Shown: one piece after another, positions 1 through 5,659 of the stretch
How positions within the stretch are numbered: the first letter of the stretch is position 1
How the letters are laid out: each line of letters starts with the position of its first letter
NCBI GenBank assembly: GCA_003140785.1
Contig: PLKY01000241.1
Coordinates: forward strand, 10,288 to 20,644
Origin: Acidobacteriaceae bacterium
Lineage (GTDB): Bacteria > Acidobacteriota > Terriglobia > Terriglobales > Acidobacteriaceae
Direction of reading: 5' to 3'
Length of the DNA: 10,357 nucleotides
Notes under the pieces: generated by a model
What the model was told of the DNA's origin: nothing
What the model saw: only the letters and a program-made list of their open reading frames with translations
Database searches by the model: none
Made by a program: the position numbers and the translations under genes

Positions 1-180
1 ATTGCCCGCGTTGTCTCTTTTCTCGCCGGGCCGGATGGTGCCTGGGTCAATGGTCAGGTGATTCCAGTCACGGAGGGTCTACATGATCGATCGGCCGCCA
101 CGCGTTTTGGCGCTCGGCCTGTTTCGGTCTCAGGTGGCAGTGTGGCTGGTGGGGTCCCCGTCCAGACGCGCGCCCAGTGA
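1..180 (+). CDS. Short-chain dehydrogenase/reductase, C-terminal end only (5' end outside window), probably frameshifted at its last codons
   Basis: The first 63 bases read IARVVSFLAGPDGAWVNGQVI, which is the usual C-terminal segment of NAD(P)-dependent SDR oxidoreductases (family pattern: FL-A/S-...-x-GQV-I/L, then a short x-N/D-GG tail). In the open frame the tail continues as PVTEGLHDRS and runs to TGA at 178-180, which is unlike the family. If one A is added next to A70, the frame becomes PVNGGST followed by TGA at 84-86, which is a normal SDR ending. I infer a one-base deletion, or a sequencing error, at about 69-71. The catalytic and Rossmann parts lie to the left of the window, so substrate and cofactor cannot be judged. 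The gene reads in the same direction as the hydrogenase operon but is separated from it by about 300 bases. Confidence 0.7.
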   Translation: MARVVSFLAGPDGAWVNGQVIPVTEGLHDRSAATRFGARPVSVSGGSVAGGVPVQTRAQ

Positions 181-235
181 ACCAAAGGTACGGCACGATA
201 GTCCGAGCCTTGAGTTATTGCGTGGGCGCACGCAC

Positions 236-263
236 TTGACGTGCGATCCTTTGGGTGTATCAT
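236..263 (+). promoter_or_regulatory. Candidate sigma70-type promoter for the hydrogenase operon
   Basis: TTGACG (236-241) and TATCAT (258-263) are separated by 16 bases and match the -35/-10 pattern well. It is the best promoter-like pair I found upstream of the operon. It would give a 5' leader of about 200 bases before the first start codon at 472. Assignment to the operon is inferred from orientation and position only. Confidence 0.45.
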
Positions 264-332
264 CTTCGCAGATTTAAGCAGAGAGGACGGGATGTGCCCC
301 TCTTTCGGGAGCGAGCTGACTGGGTCCAATTA

Positions 333-351
333 GATAGAAGCTTTGTCTATC
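333..351. repeat. Short inverted repeat in the hydrogenase leader
   Basis: GATAGA (333-338) and TCTATC (346-351) are perfect 6-base inverted arms around a 7-base centre. It lies between the promoter candidate and the first gene, so it could be an operator or a weak leader hairpin. Arms this short also occur by chance. There is no T-run behind it, so it is not a terminator. Confidence 0.3.
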
Positions 352-471
352 CTTTGCAACGCCTCTTAGTTCGCTGAACCTGCGGCGGTTCTCTCCTGGT
401 TCCGAACCGTTCCGTAGTTTCCTGCCGAGTTTCCGACACATCGCCACGTCTGGTCTTTGCCAGGAGGCGAC

Positions 472-1599
472 ATGGTCGGCTCCGCCACACCCCGTGTTTC
501 CGCTACTGTTGTCCTCTCTAAACCTGCCTTGCAGCGCGTTCTCGACAACCTGGGCAACAGCGGATTTCAGCTCATCGGGCCGACGGTACGGGATGGAACG
601 CTAGTTCTTGCTGGCATAGGGAACATCTCCGAACTTCCGGTCGGCTGGGCGCTCGAACAAAAGCCAGGAAGTTCACGTCTGCTCCGTATCAATTCGACGG
701 ACTACTTTGGCTGCACCGTCGGCCCACATTCGTGGAAGCGGTATCTATTCCCGCCGCAGACGGATCTGCTGACCGCGCATCGCAACGGCAAGGGCTGGGT
801 TTTCGAGCCTTCGCCGGACGATGCGCCGCCCTTCGCGTTTATTGGAGTGAGGTCGTGCGACTTGCATGCTATCGCAATTCAGGATGACGTATTCGTCAAC
901 GGAAACATCAGAGATCCGCATTATGCTCACCGTCGCGAGCGGGCCTTCATCATGGCCACGAACTGCAATACGGCGGCATCCACCTGTTTCTGCACGTCGA
1001 TGAAAACGGGGCCACGGGTCCACTCCGGATTTGATCTTGCACTGACTGAACTGCCAGAATGCTTTGTCATCGAGATTGGTTCGGAAGCCGGCTCCGACGT
1101 GTTGGCAGGCGTTGACTGGCAGCCCGCCAGCGCTTTCGATCTTGGCCGAGTGTCGCAGCTGATCCAGCGTACCGAGCGGCAAATCCAGCGCCAGCTCACG
1201 ACGAGCGATTTGCCGAAGCTCCTGTACGACACCATCGACCATCCGCACTGGGATGTCATCGCCATGCGATGCCTTTCCTGCGCCAACTGCACTTTGGTTT
1301 GTCCCACGTGCTTCTGCTCGACGGTAGAAGACCACAGTGATCTGACTGGCTCCGACACCAAACGAACGCGCGTATGGGATTCCTGTTTCATCCTAGACTT
1401 TTCGCACCTCCATGGAGGCAACAGCCGGCCGACAATTAAATCGCGCTTTCGCCAGTGGATGACACACAAGCTTGGCGCGTGGATCGATCAGTTCGGACGT
1501 TCGGGCTGCGTGGGATGCGGACGCTGCATCGCCTGGTGTCCGATGGGAATTGATATCACCGAAGAACTGAGCACCCTGCGCTCACTGGGGGCACGATGA
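472..1599 (+). CDS. hydB: Group 3b [NiFe] hydrogenase beta subunit, 4Fe-4S dicluster protein
   Basis: This is the iron-sulfur electron-transfer subunit (375 aa) of a cytosolic NAD(P)-linked hydrogenase, passing electrons between the hydrogenase dimer and the flavin subunit. The N-terminal part carries the family motif GVRSCDLHAIAIQDDVF (Cys129), followed by NCNTAASTCFC. The C-terminal third has two ferredoxin-like CxxCxxCxxxCP motifs: Cys267/270/273/277 and Cys346/349/352/356. No signal peptide or membrane segment is seen. I chose ATG 472 because AGGAGG (462-467) stands 4 bases before it; an in-frame TTG at 457 lies upstream of that site and is unlikely. It is the first gene of the operon, and its stop overlaps the next start by ATGA (1596-1599). 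The length is normal for the family. The same family occurs as the beta subunit of anaerobic sulfite reductase (AsrA), but the hydrogenase genes downstream settle the assignment. Confidence 0.93.
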   Translation: MVGSATPRVSATVVLSKPALQRVLDNLGNSGFQLIGPTVRDGTLVLAGIGNISELPVGWALEQKPGSSRLLRINSTDYFGCTVGPHSWKRYLFPPQTDLLTAHRNGKGWVFEPSPDDAPPFAFIGVRSCDLHAIAIQDDVFVNGNIRDPHYAHRRERAFIMATNCNTAASTCFCTSMKTGPRVHSGFDLALTELPECFVIEIGSEAGSDVLAGVDWQPASAFDLGRVSQLIQRTERQIQRQLTTSDLPKLLYDTIDHPHWDVIAMRCLSCANCTLVCPTCFCSTVEDHSDLTGSDTKRTRVWDSCFILDFSHLHGGNSRPTIKSRFRQWMTHKLGAWIDQFGRSGCVGCGRCIAWCPMGIDITEELSTLRSLGAR

Positions 1600-2453
1600 G
1601 CACGACAGTCCTGCTCGACCGAGCGGCGACAGCCGATCCTATGCTGCCGTACATGGCAACGGTCCGCGCCATTCGGCCAGAAGCTTATGGCATCTCTACG
1701 TTCTCGCTCGAATATGACGATGCGAGTGTGCCGCTAGGATTTGCACCCGGACAATTCAACATGATCTGCCTGCCTGGATTCGGCGAGGTCGCGATATCAA
1801 TCTGCTCCGATCCCAATTCGCCGAAGATCATGGAACACACCATTCGTTATGCAGGCAGCGTGACGCGCGCCATCGGCCGCCTCCGGGTTGGAGATTCGGT
1901 GGGCATGCGCGGACCATACGGCACCCCCTGGCCGATGCAACTGGCCGAAGGCAAGGATCTGATGATCGTCTCCGGCGGTATTGGTCTCGCGCCGCTGCGG
2001 CCGGTCATTCTCGAGGCGCTCCACCGGCGCAGCAGCTTCGGCCGGGTCCTGGTTCTGTATGGAGGACGCACGCCGCAAGATCTTCTGTATACGGACGAGT
2101 TCGAGAAGTGGCAGAACGGCGGAATCGAAATGTACGTCAGTGTCGATCGCGCGGACGAAACCTGGAAAGGGCAGGTGGGCGTCATCCCCATGGCCTTTTA
2201 CCGCACGCGGCTCGACCACCGCAACACGCTGGTCTTCTCCTGCGGCCCGGAAATCATGATGCGCTTCGTGATTTACGAAGCGATGGCGCGTCGTATTCCC
2301 AAAGAGGCGATTTATGTCTCGATGGAGCGCAATATGAAATGTGCGATCGGCTTCTGCGGGCATTGCCAGCTTGGGCCTGTCTTCATCTGCAAAAATGGCC
2401 CGATCTTCCGCTTCTCGCAGGTCGAATCATTCTTCGGAAGGGAGGAGTTCTGA
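1596..2453 (+). CDS. hydG: Group 3b [NiFe] hydrogenase gamma subunit, FAD/NAD(P)-binding reductase
   Basis: This flavoprotein subunit (285 aa) exchanges electrons with NAD(P)H. It follows the ferredoxin-NADP reductase/dihydroorotate dehydrogenase electron-transfer subunit pattern. The flavin domain is N-terminal (APGQFNM, then GEVAISICSDP in place of the common RxYS region). GDSVGMRGPYG and the glycine-rich MIVSGGIGLAPLRP follow, then FSCGPEIMM in the NAD(P) domain. The C-terminus holds a [2Fe-2S] motif of Cys249/254/257/265 (KCAIGFCGHC, then FICKNGP). ATG 1596 sits in an ATGA overlap with the beta gene and has a G-rich site (GGGGG, 1587-1591) just before it. The stop shares one base with the next start. 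NADP rather than NAD is the usual partner in group 3b enzymes, but the sequence alone does not prove it. The symbol hydG here follows the Pyrococcus hydBGDA naming and is not the [FeFe]-hydrogenase radical-SAM enzyme of the same name. Confidence 0.93.
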   Translation: MSTTVLLDRAATADPMLPYMATVRAIRPEAYGISTFSLEYDDASVPLGFAPGQFNMICLPGFGEVAISICSDPNSPKIMEHTIRYAGSVTRAIGRLRVGDSVGMRGPYGTPWPMQLAEGKDLMIVSGGIGLAPLRPVILEALHRRSSFGRVLVLYGGRTPQDLLYTDEFEKWQNGGIEMYVSVDRADETWKGQVGVIPMAFYRTRLDHRNTLVFSCGPEIMMRFVIYEAMARRIPKEAIYVSMERNMKCAIGFCGHCQLGPVFICKNGPIFRFSQVESFFGREEF

Positions 2454-3241
2454 TGCCGGCAAACGGAAAGCCACGCGTCGCCGTATTCAAGCTGGCATCC
2501 TGCGACGGTTGCCAGCTTCAGATGCTCAATCTCGAAGACGAACTCCTCGACCTTGCCGGCCAGATGGAGATCTGCTATTTCCTTGAAGCACGATCTCAGG
2601 TTCTCGATGGCCCCTACGATGTCGCGCTGGTCGAAGGATCGGTCACCACCGAGCACGATCTCGAACGCGTGCGCGACATCCGACGCAAGTCGCAGACGCT
2701 GGTCACGCTTGGCGCCTGCGCGAACACCGGCGGGATTCAGGCGCTCCGCAACATGCAGGATGTGGACGAGTACACGCGTGCCATTTACGCCAACCCTGCA
2801 TACATCCACGCTCTTGCGCAATCGACTCCCATCGCCGCTCATGTGACGGTGGATTTCGCCATCAATGGCTGCCCGATTTCCAGGGAGCAGTTGCTTGAGG
2901 TGCTGACGTCGCTGCTCATTGGCCGGTCTCCTCAACTCCCGGCGCATTCAGTCTGCGTGGAGTGCAAGCGCAAGGGAACCGTTTGTGTGCTGGTATCGAA
3001 AGGCATCGCCTGTCTCGGCCCCGTAACGCACGCCGGATGTGGTGCAGTCTGTCCTGGTTTCGGCCGTGGTTGCTTTGCCTGTTACGGTCCCATGGAAAGC
3101 GCCAATGCGGATTCGCTCTGCCAGGGCCTGGCGGCGCGCGGCGTTCCGCGCCCCGAAATTTTGCGGCTGCTGAATGGGTTCACCGGTTGGGCTGAGGAAT
3201 TCCGTTCCGCCGCGGAGAGGCTGGAAAGGGCAACGACATGA
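2453..3241 (+). CDS. hydD: Group 3b [NiFe] hydrogenase delta (small) subunit
   Basis: This is the hydrogenase small subunit (262 aa), which carries the Fe-S relay next to the NiFe site. The proximal cluster ligands are visible: KLASCDGCQLQ (Cys17, Cys20), TLGACANTGG (Cys89) and NGCPIS (Cys140). From Cys168 on there is a cysteine-rich tail (CVECKRKG, then GCGAVCPGFGRGCFACYGP) that fits two further [4Fe-4S] clusters. There is no twin-arginine signal, so the enzyme is cytosolic, as expected for group 3. I chose ATG 2453 because GGAGGAG (2441-2447) lies 5 bases upstream and the homologous region begins right after it. The frame is open upstream to about 2108, but that part is antiphase to the gamma gene and is not expected to be used. 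The stop overlaps the large-subunit start (ATGA, 3238-3241). Confidence 0.94.
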   Translation: MPANGKPRVAVFKLASCDGCQLQMLNLEDELLDLAGQMEICYFLEARSQVLDGPYDVALVEGSVTTEHDLERVRDIRRKSQTLVTLGACANTGGIQALRNMQDVDEYTRAIYANPAYIHALAQSTPIAAHVTVDFAINGCPISREQLLEVLTSLLIGRSPQLPAHSVCVECKRKGTVCVLVSKGIACLGPVTHAGCGAVCPGFGRGCFACYGPMESANADSLCQGLAARGVPRPEILRLLNGFTGWAEEFRSAAERLERATT

Positions 3242-4542
3242 TCGCGACCAATGAGACTCGCACCATCCGGCTGGAATCAATGACACGTGTGGAAGGGGAG
3301 GGCGGACTGCGCATCGAGATTCGCGACGGGCGAGTCCAGGATGTGAACTTCGACATCTACGAGGCGCCTCGTTTCTTCGAAGCGTTCCTGCGCGGGCGCT
3401 CGCTTCGCGAAGTACCCGATTTTACGGCGCGCATCTGCGGCATCTGTCCGGCTGCACACCAAATGAGCGCAGTGCAGGCCATCGAAACCGCGCTGGGGAT
3501 CATGCCCGGGCAGGAGATTCGCGCTCTGCGGCGACTGCTCTATTGCGGCGAATGGATTGAGAGCCACGCACTGCACATCTACCTGCTGCAGGCCCCAGAT
3601 TTTTTTGGAATGGAAAGCGCACTGACGCTAAGCAAGGAGCAGCCTGAACTGGTGAAACGAGGGCTCGAACTGAAGAAAATCGGCAACGAGGTCATGACGA
3701 TTGTCGGCGGCCGATCCGTGCATCCTGTCTCCGTTTGCGTCGGAGGTTTCTGGAAAGCTCCGCAGCGGCAGGAACTGCTTAAACTCCGGACACGACTCGA
3801 ATGGGCGCTTCAGGCTTCCCTCGACACGGTGAAATTCGTCTCCGGTCTGAAACTTCCGGCATTCGCGGCGGACTACGAGTGTGTCTCTCTCTCGCACCCG
3901 CGGGAATACGCGATGAACGACGGCGCTATTGTCTCTTCCGCGGGACTCAATATCCCGGTCCGGGACTTCGACCAGGTATTTCTCGAGGAACACGTCGCGC
4001 ATTCAACAGCCCTGCACACCGTACGCGCTGAACATGGATCGAGCTACCTTGTAGGGCCGCTCGCGCGCATGAACCTGAATCGAAGTCAACTGCCTCCAGC
4101 GGCCCGGCAAGCCGCAAATGAATGCGGGATCGCGTGGCCATGCCCTAACCCCTATGCCGGAATTGTCGCCCGGGCTGTGGAACTCGTGATGGCAAGCGAA
4201 GAGAGCCTTCGACTGATCGATACATATAGAGAACCCGAGCCAGCGAACGTGGAATATGCCATCCGTGCGGGCGAGGGGTGCGCTGCAACCGAGGCGCCAA
4301 GAGGTTTGCTCTATCACCGCTACCGCATCAACGATCAGGGGATCGTGCAGAGTGCCAGGATCGTGCCGCCCACGTGCCAGAACTGCCGCCGGATCGAAGA
4401 CGATCTGCGCCTGATGGTTCATGGCATTCTTGATCGTCCTGATGCGGAAATTGTGGATGCATGTGAGAAGCTCGTTCGCAATTACGATCCCTGCATCTCG
4501 TGCTCGACACATGCAGTAAGGATCCAGATAAACCATCGCTAG
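3238..4542 (+). CDS. hydA: Group 3b [NiFe] hydrogenase alpha (large) catalytic subunit
   Basis: This is the catalytic subunit (434 aa) that binds the NiFe(CN)2CO centre and carries out reversible H2 oxidation. The N-terminus has the typical SMTRVEGEGGLRIEI. The L1 motif is RICGICPAAH (Cys67, Cys70, His74). The L2 motif is DPCISCSTH (Cys419, Cys422, His425). All four Ni-ligand cysteines are therefore present and the enzyme should be active. Nine residues follow His425 (AVRIQINHR). In this family the extension is cut off by a dedicated endopeptidase after metal insertion, but no such protease gene, and no hyp gene, is in the window. ATG 3238 overlaps the delta stop by four bases. The beta-gamma-delta-alpha order matches the Pyrococcus furiosus hydBGDA (sulfhydrogenase) type. 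The name hydA is also used for [FeFe] hydrogenase, which this is not. Confidence 0.96.
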   Translation: MIATNETRTIRLESMTRVEGEGGLRIEIRDGRVQDVNFDIYEAPRFFEAFLRGRSLREVPDFTARICGICPAAHQMSAVQAIETALGIMPGQEIRALRRLLYCGEWIESHALHIYLLQAPDFFGMESALTLSKEQPELVKRGLELKKIGNEVMTIVGGRSVHPVSVCVGGFWKAPQRQELLKLRTRLEWALQASLDTVKFVSGLKLPAFAADYECVSLSHPREYAMNDGAIVSSAGLNIPVRDFDQVFLEEHVAHSTALHTVRAEHGSSYLVGPLARMNLNRSQLPPAARQAANECGIAWPCPNPYAGIVARAVELVMASEESLRLIDTYREPEPANVEYAIRAGEGCAATEAPRGLLYHRYRINDQGIVQSARIVPPTCQNCRRIEDDLRLMVHGILDRPDAEIVDACEKLVRNYDPCISCSTHAVRIQINHR

Positions 4543-4560
4543 GCAAACGTCCACAGACGC

Positions 4561-4812
4561 ATGGGAAGAGGAAATGGAGTTCTATCGGATACTCGCCATG
4601 GAGCGGATTCACTCGGGTATGAATCTCAGCCCTCTGCCAACGCATTGCCGGAACGTCTTGTCACCGTGCGCAGGGCGCTTGGCCTGTCGCAGCGGAAGAT
4701 GGCCGAGAAGTTGGGTGTTGACCCGGCCACGATTCAGGACTGGGAAGCCGGGAGGCATCGCCCCATCAAGAGGAGCTTGGATCTGATCGGGAGAGTTCTT
4801 CAGAGCTGGTAA
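4561..4812 (+). CDS. Small XRE-type helix-turn-helix protein
   Basis: A protein of 83 aa whose C-terminal two thirds form one XRE/Cro-like helix-turn-helix: ERLVTVRRALGLSQRKMAEK, then LGVDPATIQDWEAGRHRP (about residues 31-69). The glutamine after Ser and the TIQDWE recognition helix are typical. The first ~28 residues match nothing I recognise. No clear Shine-Dalgarno site precedes ATG 4561, so the true start could be later, for example the in-frame TTG just before the domain (about 4648). It lies 18 bases behind hydA and in the same reading frame, separated by the hydA stop TAG. It may be co-transcribed with the hydrogenase, or it may be a remnant of a longer regulator or mobile-element protein. 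A direct role in hydrogenase control is not shown. Confidence 0.65.
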   Translation: MGRGNGVLSDTRHGADSLGYESQPSANALPERLVTVRRALGLSQRKMAEKLGVDPATIQDWEAGRHRPIKRSLDLIGRVLQSW

Positions 4813-4825
4813 CAGTAGTGAATAG

Positions 4826-4855
4826 GGTGGGCCAGCTTCTTGCTGGCATGCCACC
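4826..4855. repeat. Stem-loop behind the HTH gene (REP-like or weak terminator)
   Basis: GGTGG plus GCCAGC (4826-4836) pair with GCTGGC (4842-4847) and CCACC (4851-4855) around a TTCTT loop, with a three-base bulge (ATG, 4848-4850) on the right arm. It starts 13 bases after the HTH stop. There is no T-run on either strand, so an intrinsic terminator is doubtful; an interspersed palindromic element is another possibility. Bases 4856-5032 hold nothing else that I recognise. Confidence 0.45.
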
Positions 4856-5032
4856 ATGGAACCACCGCATTTCTGGATGCTACGGCGTTTACCGTTACCC
4901 ATCCGGTCCTCACCGCGTAATGCACGTTCGCTGAGTGGGTTAGCCGGTTCGCAATAATTGCTATCGTTACCACAGAGTTACCGGCACCAGAACCGGAAGG
5001 GAAGGAATTAGAGGTAAACTTCTGATTCTATT

Positions 5033-5076
5033 TGGCGTCCCCGACGGGATTTGAACCCGTGTTATCGCCGTGAAAG
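5033..5076 (-). tRNA. 3' half of tRNA-Glu(UUC), an integration scar (att site); not functional
   Basis: On the minus strand this reads anticodon loop CTTTCAC (5076-5070, anticodon TTC), then GGCGA, the variable loop, a perfect T-arm (ACGGG-TTCAAAT-CCCGT), CGGGGAC, G and encoded CCA (5035-5033). It matches the 3' half of bacterial tRNA-Glu(UUC). The sequence on the 5' side of the loop (CCCGTT) does not pair with GGCGA, and no D-arm or 5' acceptor strand is found, so the tRNA is incomplete. Tyrosine recombinases often cross over in the anticodon loop and leave the 3' half as the distal att site. On this reading the element lies to the right (above 5077) and the older chromosome to the left. The intact tRNA should stand at the other end of the element, outside the window. 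Confidence 0.8.
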
Positions 5077-5136
5077 AACGGGTGCAAATCGCAACTCCAA
5101 CATTCTAAAGCAGCTCAAAACGCATCCGAACACATT

Positions 5137-5247
5137 TTAGCGATCGTAACGACCCGTTTTGTGGTCCCGAACTGGTCCCGAAACCCGTTTGGCAAAACCG
5201 CGTTCAATTGACTCGCCGAAGATCGAACCGCCGCCCTCGCCGCCCAT
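5137..5247 (-). pseudogene. Possible relic of an integrase 3' end next to the tRNA scar
   Basis: On the minus strand, ATG at 5247 opens a 36-residue frame (MGGEGGGSIFGESIERG, then FAKRVSGPVRDHKTGRYDR) ending with TAA at 5139-5137. A second minus frame over the same bases reads GFGTSSGPQNGSLRSLK. Endings of this kind (FGTxSGPQN) are familiar to me from phage-type tyrosine recombinases that lie next to a tRNA att site. The reading is broken by stops in both frames and there is no catalytic domain. The placement just inside the tRNA scar supports the idea, but the similarity is from memory and weak. Confidence 0.25.
5162..5182. repeat. Tandem direct repeat, 10-base unit TGGTCCCGAA
   Basis: TGGTCCCGAA occurs twice (5162-5171 and 5173-5182), separated by one C, for a period of 11. 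It lies about 85 bases inside the tRNA scar. It could be an integrase arm-type binding site or part of the decayed integrase end. Confidence 0.5.
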
Positions 5248-5295
5248 CGGCTTGATTAGTGTCTAAACAATTACTAGTGGAAATCGTGCAACTGC

Positions 5296-5324
5296 TTGAT
5301 GTGTACGGCAAATTGCCGTACACT
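5296..5324 (+). promoter_or_regulatory. Toxin-antitoxin promoter with palindromic operator in the spacer
   Basis: TTGATG (5296-5301) and TACACT (5319-5324) are separated by exactly 17 bases. A perfect inverted repeat with 11-base arms (GTGTACGGCAA and TTGCCGTACAC) around one central A occupies 5301-5323. It fills the whole spacer and overlaps both boxes. Ribbon-helix-helix antitoxins repress their own operons from such palindromes, so this is very likely the TacA operator. The antitoxin start lies 35 bases after the -10 box. Confidence 0.75.
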
Positions 5325-5359
5325 TAGTGACAGTCGGACAAGGTAACGAAGGAGTCACT

Positions 5360-5656
5360 ATGCCAGCCGTTGCAACCAAAACACAATCTATCCGTGACGC
5401 GCGTCTAGAAGCTCGGGTTTCCCGCGAGACCAAAGCGCTCTGGGAGAGAGCGGCTGCGGTTCAGGGAAGAAAGGTGACCGAGTTTGTGGTCAATAGCGCT
5501 GTGGAGGCCGCTCACCGCGTTCTGCGCGAAAGTGAGCTGGCGGATCTGACACGGCGCGACAAGATCGCATTCGTTGAAGCCCTTCTGAATCCCCCATCTC
5601 CCAATGCAAGACTGCGGAACGCCGCCGCACGGCACGCGCAGGTATTTGGGAGGTAG
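5360..5656 (+). CDS. tacA: DUF1778 ribbon-helix-helix antitoxin (TacA-like)
   Basis: This is the antitoxin (98 aa) of a type II DUF1778/GNAT toxin-antitoxin pair. The N-terminal half is the DNA-binding ribbon-helix-helix: DARLEARVSRETKALWERAA, then VQGRKVTEFVVNSAVEAAHRVL (about residues 13-56). The C-terminal tail (RRDKIAFVEALLNPPSP and onwards) is where family members wrap around and block the acetyltransferase toxin. I chose ATG 5360 because GGAG (5351-5354, in GAAGGAG) precedes it by 5 bases; an in-frame GTG at 5327 lies too close to the promoter. The toxin frame follows at once in the same reading frame. Expected role: it neutralises the toxin and, together with it, represses the palindromic operator at 5301-5323. 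Confidence 0.88.
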   Translation: MPAVATKTQSIRDARLEARVSRETKALWERAAAVQGRKVTEFVVNSAVEAAHRVLRESELADLTRRDKIAFVEALLNPPSPNARLRNAAARHAQVFGR

Positions 5657-5659
5657 ACA

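Noticed and set aside
83..277. 64-residue frame starting at the ATG-like triplet near the SDR end
   Set aside because: No ribosome binding site and no recognisable motif, and it overlaps the SDR end; likely chance.
457..471. TTG 457 as an upstream start of the hydrogenase beta gene
   Set aside because: It lies before the AGGAGG site at 462-467, which clearly serves ATG 472.
2108..2452. 115-residue upstream extension of the small-subunit frame
   Set aside because: It overlaps the well-supported gamma gene in another frame, and a good ribosome binding site and the family N-terminus mark ATG 2453.
4574..4786. Alternative 70-residue frame beginning MEFYRILAMERIHSG
   Set aside because: The helix-turn-helix motif is in the 4561 frame; this frame becomes arginine/cysteine-rich shadow sequence over the same bases.
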